Assembly: GCA_046160625.1 (NCBI GenBank)
Contig: JBJXGZ010000120.1
Span: forward strand, 3,513 to 67,512
DNA length: 64,000 nucleotides
Source: M3007 sp046160625
GTDB taxonomy: Bacteria > Bacteroidota > Bacteroidia > Chitinophagales > Saprospiraceae
Direction of reading: 5' to 3'
This document shows, piece after piece, positions 16,911 to 24,388 of this stretch (positions within the stretch are counted from its first letter, which is position 1; the number at the start of each line of letters is the position of its first letter). A program made the position numbers and the translations under genes. Below the pieces are notes generated by a model that worked only from the letters and a program-made list of their open reading frames with translations, searched no databases and was not told the origin of the DNA.

Positions 16911-17001
16911 TCTAATCTGTTTTTGGAAAATTTGGTAAAATTTTTTGTTTCCAGGCAACCCATTTCTCCCAATTGCCATCTAACACTTTGTACAAACCAA
17001 C

Positions 17002-17547
17002 ATGCAATCATACAGCGATCAGGAACTTGTAAGCGGCATACTGCAAGGCAGTTCTGTGCACCAAACGGCACTTTACCGCCAATTCAGCGTGCCAATGTTT
17101 CGAGTTTTGTTGCGCTACGCCAAAGACAAATCCGAGGCGGAGGATATGCTGCAGGATGGTTTTGTTCGGGTATATCGCGACATGGGGCAGTTTCGGGGAG
17201 ACGGGGCACTGGGCGGTTGGATACGGCGGATCATGGTAAACACTGCCCTTAGCCATTTGCGCAAACAGCGTGATTTTGTACGCGATGTGCCGGATTTCAA
17301 TATTTTTGAAAGCAAATTTCACACAGAAGAAGACTTTGCTTCCAACCTCGATGCCCAAACACTTCTATCATACCTGCAAAAACTACCGCCCGGCTATCGC
17401 ACAGTATTCAATTTCTACGCCATAGAAGGGTTCAGCCACGAAGAAATAGCCGAACAGTTGGGAATCAGCATTGGTACCAGCAAAAGCCAACTGTTCAAAG
17501 CAAGAGAGTTTCTGAAAAAAATACTCAACAAATCATTTATTTCTTGA
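17002..17547 (+). CDS. RNA polymerase sigma factor, ECF subfamily
   Basis: The 181-residue protein has the two sigma regions of an ECF factor. Region 2 at about residues 22-90 has LYRQFSVPMFRVLLRYAKDKSEAEDMLQDGFVRVYRDMGQF and GWIRRIMVNTALSHLRK. Region 4 at about 120-175 has LPPGYRTVFNFYAIEGFSHEEIAEQLGISIGTSKSQLFKAR, with the helix-turn-helix. It would direct RNA polymerase to a small regulon. The next gene, 33 bases downstream, encodes a single-pass membrane protein that may be its regulator. Confidence 0.95.
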   Translation: MQSYSDQELVSGILQGSSVHQTALYRQFSVPMFRVLLRYAKDKSEAEDMLQDGFVRVYRDMGQFRGDGALGGWIRRIMVNTALSHLRKQRDFVRDVPDFNIFESKFHTEEDFASNLDAQTLLSYLQKLPPGYRTVFNFYAIEGFSHEEIAEQLGISIGTSKSQLFKAREFLKKILNKSFIS

Positions 17548-17580
17548 CCATACCCCCCAAAACAACCCAGCATCCAACCC

Positions 17581-18105
17581 ATGACTGAGCAACAAGCACA
17601 AAGTCCCATTGACGATCTTTTTAGAACGACTTTTGAAAATCTGCCGGACTCGCCAGCCGAATCGGGCTGGGACACTCCTTCCGACCGTGTATGGCAACAC
17701 GTTCAGACAAATATATCAAAGCCCGGCAAAACCTGGGGAACGCAATCACTCGTTTTGATTGCTGCATTTGTCCTCATGCTGGCCGCCGGTTTGTATTGGC
17801 TGGTTTCTGGACCGACAGAAAAACCAGCCGCTTCGCCGGATATCGCTCCTGTTGAGCAGCCCGTGGTGTCGCCGCCTTCCAATTCGGGCTTGCCTGTTGA
17901 GAACCAACCTGTTACAGCACCGAAACCATACAAAGGCAATGGAACAGCAAAGGAGGATACTCAAAGCAAACCGGTTCCCCGCAACAGCACTGAGGAAAAC
18001 AAAGTCAAATCAGGTAACAACGCTGCCCAGCCACTTCCAGGAAGCAAGACAACCCTGCCCCCAAACAGCACGGAAGCAGAGAAGAAGAAAGGCGAGGGCA
18101 ATTGA
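17581..18105 (+). CDS. Single-pass membrane protein, putative anti-sigma partner
   Basis: The 174-residue protein has an N-terminal soluble part with a pattern common in Bacteroidota sigma-linked proteins (DDLFRTTFENLPDSPAESGWD...VWQHV), one membrane helix at about residues 58-77 (LVLIAAFVLMLAAGLYWLV) and a low-complexity periplasmic tail rich in Pro, Lys, Asn and Thr. It follows the ECF sigma gene in the same direction, so a role in holding or sensing for that sigma factor is a reasonable inference. No zinc-binding anti-sigma motif is present. A terminator follows at 18133-18168. Confidence 0.7.
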   Translation: MTEQQAQSPIDDLFRTTFENLPDSPAESGWDTPSDRVWQHVQTNISKPGKTWGTQSLVLIAAFVLMLAAGLYWLVSGPTEKPAASPDIAPVEQPVVSPPSNSGLPVENQPVTAPKPYKGNGTAKEDTQSKPVPRNSTEENKVKSGNNAAQPLPGSKTTLPPNSTEAEKKKGEGN

Positions 18106-18132
18106 ACGACAACATTTTAGCAGTAATAATGA

Positions 18133-18168
18133 AGCCCGGCGGATGCAGTTCCGTCGGGCTGTTTTATT
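18133..18168 (+). terminator. Rho-independent terminator after the sigma operon
   Basis: A strong hairpin (AGCCCGGCGGA at 18133-18143 against its partner ending at 18160, with one G-T type pair) followed by GTTTTATT. It lies 28 bases after the stop codon. Confidence 0.85.
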
Positions 18169-18171
18169 GTA

Positions 18172-18225
18172 CACCGAAACGCTGTTCCGGTATGATCGGG
18201 AACTTCCCTAGAACGGCGTTCCGGG
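18172..18225. repeat. Imperfect palindrome of the ggaacgctgttccgg type
   Basis: Arms at about 18172-18190 and 18207-18225 are inverted and roughly 15 of 19 positions match. It is related to the clearer copy at 62116-62178. It separates two convergent genes. Confidence 0.55.
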
Positions 18226-19458
18226 TTACATCTCCCGAATCCACGCTTTGATCAAATCTACACCCTCACGGTGGAGTATCTGTCGCCCCAACTCTGGCAT
18301 CCGAATACCGGGGTCATCATTTTCCATGCGAAAAACCAGGATGCTCTCATTCGGTTTGCCCGGAACAATACCAAAACGGCGGTTGCCACTGCCGCGGCCT
18401 GCGGCTACCGGAGGCTTTCCGACGCCTAGTCGTTCGAGGTCGGTTTGCCCAATTTCAAGAAACATCCCACTTGTATTTGCCGGACCATGAGGATTGTGGC
18501 AATGGGCGCAATTGGCATCAAGATAACTCCGCGCAGCTGCAGATAAGTGATTGGTCAACTGGTGATTGGTTGATTGTTTACCCGCCCCCGCCTGCCAAGC
18601 CTTGGCGGGCAGGGAAGTTTTAACGTAGGAGGGGTGATTGGTTAATCGGTAGTCCGTGAGGCGTGGAGCAGTAGCAGCATTGAACTCTTCTGGAAGCGAC
18701 ATCTTCCCCGATTTCTGCCATAAAAGGAGTTGATTTTCGGTGTTTTCCTCCCGGTTAAGTTGTCTGGCAGTTATCCCTATCGGGACAAATTGTCCATCAT
18801 AGGAATGGCAGCCCTTGCATTGGTTGAGGTTTGGTGCGATATATTCTATACTCTGTTTTTTGCCTTTTTCATCTATCCATGAGACGGGGAAAGCAGCCCC
18901 TGCAACTTCTAAAAATGCGTCGGTTTGTTCGGCATTCCAGAGGTATTCCAGGGCTTTCCAGCCTTTTACTTCCTTTACCAAAAGCCTGGTCTCCAGAATG
19001 CGGCGGCCTTTTTCGGGTGCCCTTGCATCATTCCAGTAAAAGAAGTTTTTGATGATAACTGCGCCATTAGGGAACTCAAACGCATGTTCGGCATTGTAAA
19101 CCATTGTTTGGCCTTCGGGCAAAAAGATAAACCTCGCTTTCTCTGCGTAGTCGCTAAAAAGCGGAGCGTTTACTTCATATGGGAACACATTGGCTGCGGG
19201 TGCGAGCTCGGATATTTTGCCGAGAAAAAAGGCGTACTCAGAGAGTTTGGGTTTTGCTACCAGATAGGATGTTGCACAAGTATATTTTTGGACAGGATTT
19301 ACAGGATGGACAGGATTCAGGTTTTTTCCTTCGAAAAAATCCTGTTGATCCTGTAAATCCTGTCTAAAAATATACTTGTGCAACATCCAGTTTTCTCCCG
19401 CTCCCAACATAGCCACCGAAATGGCTATCAATGCGCTGATTTTAAAATTCGCAGTCAT
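18226..19458 (-). CDS. Dihaem c-type cytochrome-like protein (TIGR03806, SO2930 family)
   Basis: About 410 residues. It begins with an export signal (MTANFKISALIAISVAMLGAG). Typical family sequence resumes at KPKLSEYAFFLGKI and NAPLFSDYAEKARFIFLP. Two CXXCH haem motifs are present: CKGCH near residue 215 and CAHCH (NCAHCHNPHGPANTSG) near residue 318. TIGR03806 proteins are encoded next to TIGR03805 beta-helix proteins, exactly as here; the start codon lies inside the end of the beta-helix gene (17-base overlap), so they are translationally coupled. The pair's role is unknown; exported electron transfer is likely. Odd feature: two repeat-derived in-frame insertions, one right after the signal peptide (about residues 24-64), one before the second haem motif (about 270-306). 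Confidence 0.85.
   Translation of the reverse strand: MTANFKISALIAISVAMLGAGENWMLHKYIFRQDLQDQQDFFEGKNLNPVHPVNPVQKYTCATSYLVAKPKLSEYAFFLGKISELAPAANVFPYEVNAPLFSDYAEKARFIFLPEGQTMVYNAEHAFEFPNGAVIIKNFFYWNDARAPEKGRRILETRLLVKEVKGWKALEYLWNAEQTDAFLEVAGAAFPVSWIDEKGKKQSIEYIAPNLNQCKGCHSYDGQFVPIGITARQLNREENTENQLLLWQKSGKMSLPEEFNAATAPRLTDYRLTNHPSYVKTSLPAKAWQAGAGKQSTNHQLTNHLSAAARSYLDANCAHCHNPHGPANTSGMFLEIGQTDLERLGVGKPPVAAGRGSGNRRFGIVPGKPNESILVFRMENDDPGIRMPELGRQILHREGVDLIKAWIREM
18541..18650 (-). repeat. In-frame composite repeat in the cytochrome gene
   Basis: The stretch contains three copies of GTGATTGGT and a GC-rich hairpin around CCCGCC...CTTGGCGGG. It encodes TSLPAKAWQAGAGKQSTNHQ and onward. It falls just before the second haem site, in a loop that is normally short in this family. 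Confidence 0.6.
19267..19388. repeat. Long palindrome inserted in frame in the cytochrome gene
   Basis: The 122-base stretch is an inverted repeat with arms of about 50 bases. The outer 22 bases of each arm are perfect (from GGATGTTGCACAAGTATA), and the inner parts are built of ACAGGATTTACAGGAT units with a few mismatches. It encodes about 40 residues (HKYIFRQDLQDQQDFFEGK and beyond) between the signal peptide and the mature domain, without a stop codon. Confidence 0.9.
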
Positions 19459-20623
19459 ATGGCTTGGCGTTTTTACTGATTTTCCCTTTAAATAGACCGA
19501 GTTTATCGGCGCGAATGTTGGCGAAAGTCCCGTTTTCGTTGTTGCGAATACAGATTTCATAGCCAGGCTTTAGTTTGCGATTCGCATCGAGCCAGTTGGG
19601 ATTTTGAATACCGTCGTAGAGGATGTGTGGCACTTTTTTGCCAAATTTCCACCAAAAAATAAACCCGAGTTTACTTTCCCAGGTCGGCATTCGCTTGCCC
19701 ATAGAATAAATATTGTCATGTATGAAAATGCGGGATGGATATGGGTTATAATCCTTGTCTTTAATGGGCGTTTCGGCAATAAAATAACTCACAATGGCTG
19801 TAGAGGCCGTTTTGTTGTCCCAAATTTTATTATTGAATACCTCCACGTCGTTGGTGGCGAGGATCATCACACCGGTGCCGGGCGGCACCTTGGCCACGAT
19901 GTTTCCCTTGGGTGCGAAATTGCGGAAGTTGTTGCGTGTCACCAGGTTATCGTGGACTTTGACATGGCCGCCGCGTTTCTTGGGCAGATCGGGCAGATCG
20001 AAAACAAGGATGCCGCCCGTATTGTCGTAAGCCTTGTTTTTCCAGACCCATGCATTGGTGGTGTTCTCGATTTCTATGCCTGCCACGTTCCATTTTGCCA
20101 CACAATTTGTAACCCAAACTGAATCCGACTGGCCGACGTAGATGCCCGCGTCGGAGGCCCCGATGGCCGTGCAGCGTTCGATGCGGACATTCTGACACTG
20201 AACCGGGTAGAGGGCGTAGGAGCCATTGGTAGCCTTCGGTTCGCCCGTCCATTGGGCGGTGATGTCTCGGAAAGTCAGCCCGCGCACCTGCTGGGTTTTG
20301 ATAAGATCGCCCTTGGAATTCTCAATAGTAAAATGCTCCAACACAATGTTTTCAGCGTTGGTGATTTTGATACCTTCTGCGCCCTGTTTTTGGTTTTTGA
20401 AGGAGAGCACAGTTTTGCCTTGTCCGGCCCCGCGTATCGTGACGTTCTTTTTCGCGTCGAGCGAAAGCGTATTGGAAAGCGTAAATGTCCCGTCCGGGAA
20501 TTCGACCGTGGAGCCATCTTCGGCCATTATGAGCAAGGTTTGCAAGTGTTTTTCGATTTCTGGCTGGGCGGAGATGGCATGGGCAAAAGCCAAAAAGAGT
20601 ATGGTCAAAAACGGTTGTTGCAT
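19442..20623 (-). CDS. Parallel beta-helix repeat protein (TIGR03805)
   Basis: About 393 residues with a signal peptide (MQQPFLTILFLAFAHAISAQ). The body is a right-handed parallel beta helix: repeated short strands such as VTIRGAGQGKTVLSF, IKITNAENIVLEHFTIENS, VRIERCTAIGASDAGIYVG, VWVTNCVAKWNVAGIEIENT and VWVWKNKAYDNTGGILVFD. These resemble the carbohydrate-active beta-helix fold, but no catalytic site is recognised. The family is known as the partner of TIGR03806, which overlaps its 3' end here. I start at 20623 because this gives a clean signal peptide; the frame stays open further upstream. Confidence 0.88.
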   Translation of the reverse strand: MQQPFLTILFLAFAHAISAQPEIEKHLQTLLIMAEDGSTVEFPDGTFTLSNTLSLDAKKNVTIRGAGQGKTVLSFKNQKQGAEGIKITNAENIVLEHFTIENSKGDLIKTQQVRGLTFRDITAQWTGEPKATNGSYALYPVQCQNVRIERCTAIGASDAGIYVGQSDSVWVTNCVAKWNVAGIEIENTTNAWVWKNKAYDNTGGILVFDLPDLPKKRGGHVKVHDNLVTRNNFRNFAPKGNIVAKVPPGTGVMILATNDVEVFNNKIWDNKTASTAIVSYFIAETPIKDKDYNPYPSRIFIHDNIYSMGKRMPTWESKLGFIFWWKFGKKVPHILYDGIQNPNWLDANRKLKPGYEICIRNNENGTFANIRADKLGLFKGKISKNAKPYDCEF

Positions 20624-20644
20624 AGCGGTATTTCTTTGGCTCAA

Positions 20645-20680
20645 ACATAAAAAAAACTCCGGCAGTTTCCCGCCGGAGTC
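20645..20680 (-). terminator. Terminator of the first cold shock gene
   Basis: On the minus strand an 8-bp stem (ACTCCGGC at 20656-20663 with 20672-20679) is followed by a run of eight Ts. A diverged duplicate follows the second csp gene. Confidence 0.85.
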
Positions 20681-20711
20681 TTTGAATCGTATCGTCAAAA
20701 TGCTTAATCGC

Positions 20712-20903
20712 TTATGCGAGTTGTACATTGACAGCGTTCAAGCCTTTTTTGCCTTGTTGAGTGTCGAAAGAGACTGTGTCACCTTCGCGTACTTTGTCAA
20801 CCAATCCGCTGACGTGAACAAAAATTTCTTCGCCCGAATTTGAATCGACTACGAAACCGAAACCTTTGGTTTCGTTGAAGAACTTGATAGTTCCTGATTG
20901 CAT
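20712..20903 (-). CDS. Cold shock protein, CspA family (copy 1)
   Basis: A 63-residue single cold-shock domain with the RNA-binding motifs RNP1 (KGFGFVV) and RNP2 (EIFVHVSGL). It begins MQSGTIKFFNETKGFGFV. It probably binds RNA or single-stranded DNA as a chaperone. It is highly similar to the next gene and lies 163 bases from it in the same direction, with similar leader and terminator sequences; the pair is a tandem duplication. Confidence 0.95.
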   Translation of the reverse strand: MQSGTIKFFNETKGFGFVVDSNSGEEIFVHVSGLVDKVREGDTVSFDTQQGKKGLNAVNVQLA

Positions 20904-20950
20904 ACTAAAAAAATTGAAAAAATGAAAAGTAATTGTTCCGAAGAACGGGG

Positions 20951-20979
20951 CAAAGGTAAAATAAATTATTGAAAACAAA
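20951..20979 (-). promoter_or_regulatory. Predicted promoter of csp copy 1
   Basis: Read on the minus strand: TTTG (20976-20979), 17 bases, TACCTTTG (20951-20958). The leader from here to the start codon contains the conserved stretch ACTTTTCATTTTTTCAATTT shared with copy 2. Confidence 0.65.
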
Positions 20980-21004
20980 AGGTTTTTCTTTTCCAAACCA
21001 AATA

Positions 21005-21034
21005 AAAAACTCCGAACGGTTGTCCGCCGGAGTT
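21005..21034 (-). terminator. Terminator of the second cold shock gene
   Basis: A hairpin with outer stem AACTCCG/CGGAGTT (21009-21015 with 21028-21034), followed on the minus strand by TTTTTTATT. It is a diverged copy of the hairpin at 20645-20680. Confidence 0.75.
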
Positions 21035-21066
21035 TCTGAATCGTATTGTCAAGATGCCTAAATCGC

Positions 21067-21258
21067 TTATGCGAGTTGGACATTGACTGCGTTCAAGCCT
21101 TTTTTGCCTTCTTTTGTCTCGAAAGTGACCGTGTCGCCCTCGCGGATTTTGTCAACCAATCCGCTGACGTGAACGAAAACTTCCTCGCCTGTGGCTGTAT
21201 TGACAACGAAACCAAAGCCTTTGGTCTCGTTGAAGAACTTGACAGTTCCTGTTTGCAT
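21067..21258 (-). CDS. Cold shock protein, CspA family (copy 2)
   Basis: A 63-residue cold-shock domain with KGFGFVV and EVFVHVSGL. It differs from copy 1 at only about ten positions, mostly conservative (for example NTATGEE for DSNSGEE and ETKEGKK for DTQQGKK). It has its own -7/-33 promoter and its own terminator. The C-terminal GLNAVNVQLA is identical in both copies. Confidence 0.95.
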   Translation of the reverse strand: MQTGTVKFFNETKGFGFVVNTATGEEVFVHVSGLVDKIREGDTVTFETKEGKKGLNAVNVQLA

Positions 21259-21305
21259 ACTAAAAAAATTGAAAAAATGAAAAGTAATTGCCCAAAAGGA
21301 CGGCA

Positions 21306-21334
21306 CAAAGTTACGCAAGATTGTTGAATGTCAA
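21306..21334 (-). promoter_or_regulatory. Predicted promoter of csp copy 2
   Basis: Read on the minus strand: TTGA (21331-21334), 17 bases, TAACTTTG (21306-21313). The downstream leader repeats that of copy 1 almost exactly. Confidence 0.6.
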
Positions 21335-21499
21335 TGGGTTTGGGGTATTTTCTTCCATCCACCAGGCTTTGAAGCCCTTGTAGATCAATCCTTTTCTTGG
21401 GCCGAAACTGACAAATCGCTTTTTCGAGATGCCTTGATTTCGTTTTGACAAAAAAATAGCACCTACGCATTTTTTCGCGTAAGTGCTTGATTTACAGAG

Positions 21500-21572
21500 A
21501 GCGGAAAACGAGACTCGAACTCGCGACCCCCAGCTTGGGAAGCTAGTGCTCTACCAACTGAGCTATTTCCGC
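21500..21572 (-). tRNA. tRNA-Gly (anticodon CCC)
   Basis: The acceptor stem GCGGAAA pairs perfectly with TTTCCGC. The anticodon arm CTAGC-TTCCCAA-GCTGG gives anticodon CCC, reading GGG. The T arm and D arm are normal. The discriminator is T, as usual for tRNA-Gly in bacteria. CCA is not encoded. Confidence 0.95.
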
Positions 21573-21583
21573 AATTGCCTGGA

Positions 21584-21591
21584 CAAAAATA
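21584..21591 (-). promoter_or_regulatory. Predicted -7 element (TATTTTTG) of tRNA-Gly
   Basis: An exact TAnnTTTG match 12 bases before the tRNA 5' end on the minus strand. Confidence 0.5.
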
Positions 21592-21698
21592 CACAGATTC
21601 CGAAAATCAGCGCAGTGGATTTTTGCCTCCAGCATTAATAAAACGGCGAACCTGGGCAAAATCAGCCCAAGTTCGCCGCCGTTAATTTTAAATTTACC

Positions 21699-22475
21699 TT
21701 AGTTTAACGGGAACATCACGCCAAGGCTCAGGCCAATTCGGCGACTTTTGCCCGAAATTTTTTCATCGGAGTCTGCATCCTCGTAATCAGGAATGTTGTC
21801 GTTTAACCCTAAAATATAACGGGCATCCAGGAATATAGATGCTTTCCCAAGATCATAAGCAACCCCTCCACCAAAATGCAGGTTCAGGTTTGTTCTGCTC
21901 ACCGGGAACTCATCATCGTCAAGATCATCTTCGTTATAACCATCCTTCAGAAATTTGCCCTTAATGGTTTCGCTGTCGCTGTCCTCATCAATCACGTTAC
22001 CGTTCGCATCCTCTACACTATAGGAGTACTTCAATTTAACTTCCCCATTCATACCAAATCCAAAAGAAGGTCCTGCCAATATATTAAATTTGAGTTTGTT
22101 TGATCCAAATTTGACCTTCCCAAGCACAGGGATTTCCAAGGTGTTGATTTTAAAAGTGATCTTTTCGTCGTAGGTTTCAGTAATACCCATAAATGTTTCG
22201 GAGCCGCTATCTGTCAGCCTGTGGCCGTGTGATCCGTACATTATTTAAGGCTGAATAGCGAACATATCGCTGATTGCGATTTCGATGGGCACAGCAAATT
22301 GAGTACCAAGGACGTTTTCATCATCATAATCTTCATCCAAGTCAGAAATGTCCAGATCCATGTTGTTGATCAACATGCCGCCTCTTACACCGATACTGAT
22401 CTGCGCATTTGTGGTTTGGTAAAACCCAAGTACCAGGAGTGTGAAAAAAAGTTGAAAAAAGGTTTGATTTTTCAT
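21699..22475 (-). pseudogene. Outer membrane beta-barrel protein gene interrupted by one stop codon
   Basis: The N-terminal part (22475 to 22245) encodes a signal peptide (MKNQTFFQLFFTLLVLGFYQTTNAQ) and the first barrel strands (ISIGVRGGMLINN...FAVPIEIAISDMFAIQP). A TAA codon follows, and the same frame then continues without shift as IMYGSHGHRL and another 180 residues of barrel strands ending in LSLGVMFPLN, with a final Phe-x-x-Asn type end common to barrels. The stop falls where related PorT-like porins have QPE; a single base change of GAA to TAA explains it. Without the stop the protein would be about 258 residues, normal for the family. It could be a true pseudogene, a sequencing error or a readthrough case. 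Confidence 0.8.
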
Positions 22476-22661
22476 GATTTAAATTAGTTTGAAAGTAAAT
22501 GTTAGGTGAATAGATGGGGCAAGGTACAGAAGGATTCGTTTTCAAGCATATTACTTGTTTTTTTTGGTGAATTTGATGCGCCCAATGCAACTTGAAAATA
22601 GCCAAACTTGAATGCCGTACCTTGCGCCAAAATAACGTACAGTGCTGGAAAAATTTCCAAA

Positions 22662-23378
22662 ATGACTTTTGATGTAACCATTCCTGTCCTCAACGAAGAA
22701 GCCACGCTCGACCGGCAAGTGCGCATACTGCACAGTTTCCTTTGTAAAAACTTCCCTGAACCCAACCAATGGCGCATTGTCATCGCCGACAACGGCAGTA
22801 ACGACAATACACACCATCTTGCTGCTGCCTTATGCGACGAATTTGCTGAAATTCAGTTGCTTAGAGTACCCGAAAAGGGCGTGGGCCTCGCACTCAAAAC
22901 TTCGTGGAGCCAAAGCAAGGCCGACATAGTAGGCTACATGGACCTGGATTTGGCGACTGATCTGAGGCATTTTCCACAAGCTTACAATGCCCTCGCTACA
23001 GAAGGTTTTGATCTTGTTTATGGCACTCGTTTGCACAAAAAATCGAGTGTAATTGGCCGCACCCTGAAGCGCGAAATCACCTCGCGCGTTTTCAATTTTG
23101 CGTTGAAAATCTATCTGGGCACCCATTTTTCTGACGGGATGTGCGGATTCAAATGGCTGCGGCGAGAACACGTTGCCTCACTGATAGATGCCGGGGCAAA
23201 TTCCAACGGTTGGTTTTTTAGCACCGAACTCCTGGCTTTTGCCGAATGGAAGGGCTTGAAAATGTGTGAGTTGCCCGTCATTTGGACGGACGATACCACA
23301 AGCAGCAGGGTTAACATTTCCCGTTTGGCGCGTCAATACCTCGCTGCCATGCGCGTCTTGAAAACACGAAAGCCATGA
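22662..23378 (+). CDS. Glycosyltransferase family 2 (dolichol-phosphate mannosyltransferase-like)
   Basis: About 238 residues of GT-A fold. It opens with FDVTIPVLNEEATLDRQV and has ADNGSNDNT for nucleotide binding, the metal-binding region VGYMDLDLATDLRHF (DxD-like) and GTRLHKKSSVIGRTLKREI. No C-terminal membrane domain is present, so it is probably a cytoplasmic, membrane-associated enzyme making a lipid-linked sugar. The following genes overlap or adjoin it (ATGA overlap with the next gene), and the third encodes a GT-C-like membrane protein that could use such a lipid-linked sugar. I start at 22662 (MTFDVTIP). Confidence 0.88.
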   Translation: MTFDVTIPVLNEEATLDRQVRILHSFLCKNFPEPNQWRIVIADNGSNDNTHHLAAALCDEFAEIQLLRVPEKGVGLALKTSWSQSKADIVGYMDLDLATDLRHFPQAYNALATEGFDLVYGTRLHKKSSVIGRTLKREITSRVFNFALKIYLGTHFSDGMCGFKWLRREHVASLIDAGANSNGWFFSTELLAFAEWKGLKMCELPVIWTDDTTSSRVNISRLARQYLAAMRVLKTRKP

Positions 23379-24376
23379 CAAAAACCCTAATGCTTGGTAC
23401 CGCCCAATGGGGATGGACTGTTTCCAAAACCGAGGCTTTCCAGCTGCTTGACACCTGGCTAAACGCAGGTTTCCGGCATATTGATTGCGCCACCAATTAT
23501 CCCATCAACCGCAACCCTGCCGACTTTCGCGCAGCCGAAAAAATATTGCAGGAATATATTCTTGCGCACGGCTTGCACGATCTCTGCCTGACCATAAAAA
23601 TCGGCAGCCTCGACAATTTGCGTTCGCCAGAAATAAACCTTGCCCCCTCATTCATCCAAATGATCTCTGAGGAATATCTTCGGATTTTCGACGCTAGCCT
23701 CGCTTGTGTTATGTTCCATTGGGACAATCGAGACCAGGTTGAAGAGATTCGCAGTTCTCTGGAATCCTTGAGCAGTTTGCAAAAAGAACACGGCATTCGG
23801 CCCGGGCTTTCCGGTATTGCCCACCCCGAAGCATACGCTACGGCGAATGCCGACTTAGGCCTTTCGTTTGAAATTCAATTGAAACACAACGTTCTCCATT
23901 CAGATATTGAACGTTACGCATCTTTAACCGTCGTAGCCGCAGGCGAAGGCGGACATCACTCCATCACTCCATCACCTTTACCCGCATTAGCCGCAGGCGA
24001 TGGCGGGCATCACTCCATATTTGCCTACGGCATCAACGCTGGCGGCGTGAAATTAGATGCTCCCTACCCTGCCGACAGCACTTTTTTAGCGAGAGGCGGC
24101 CAACCGGAAAAAGTTGCACCCTTACTCGAAAAAATCAGGACTTTGCTCCCTCAGTGGAATACGGCATTTGTGCGACCACCCGTAAAGACGATGAATCATC
24201 TTGGGTTGATTTTTGCCGGACTGCATCCTCAAATGAACGGAATTTTACTCGGGGTTTCATCAGAGGTACAATTGCGAGAGACGCTGGATTTTTGGCGGAA
24301 TCTGGAGACATTTGATTACTCTGATGTTTTTTCAGCGTTGAAAAAAATACTTTTGCCCACTCAAATAACACGTTGA
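23375..24376 (+). CDS. Aldo/keto reductase family protein
   Basis: The 333-residue protein has aldo/keto reductase signs: GTAQWGW at the start, GFRHIDCATNYP with the catalytic Asp/Tyr region, the Lys in LTIKIG, and MFHWDNRD (partner of the LHxxD motif). It should use NAD(P)H to reduce a carbonyl, probably on a sugar or lipid given its glycosyltransferase neighbours. The start overlaps the stop of the upstream gene by four bases (ATGA). Odd feature: at about residues 187-214 it carries two in-frame near-identical 31-base direct repeats that encode AAGEGGHHSI and AAGDGGHHSI, which are not part of the normal fold. Confidence 0.8.
   Translation: MTKTLMLGTAQWGWTVSKTEAFQLLDTWLNAGFRHIDCATNYPINRNPADFRAAEKILQEYILAHGLHDLCLTIKIGSLDNLRSPEINLAPSFIQMISEEYLRIFDASLACVMFHWDNRDQVEEIRSSLESLSSLQKEHGIRPGLSGIAHPEAYATANADLGLSFEIQLKHNVLHSDIERYASLTVVAAGEGGHHSITPSPLPALAAGDGGHHSIFAYGINAGGVKLDAPYPADSTFLARGGQPEKVAPLLEKIRTLLPQWNTAFVRPPVKTMNHLGLIFAGLHPQMNGILLGVSSEVQLRETLDFWRNLETFDYSDVFSALKKILLPTQITR
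23934..24018 (+). repeat. In-frame direct repeat pair in the aldo/keto reductase gene
   Basis: Two 31-base units (23934-23964 and 23988-24018), with 2 mismatches, are spaced 54 bases start to start, so the reading frame is kept. Between them lies another CACTCCATCA copy. Unit start: TAGCCGCAGGCGA. Confidence 0.9.
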
Positions 24377-24388
24377 AGCATAAAAGGC

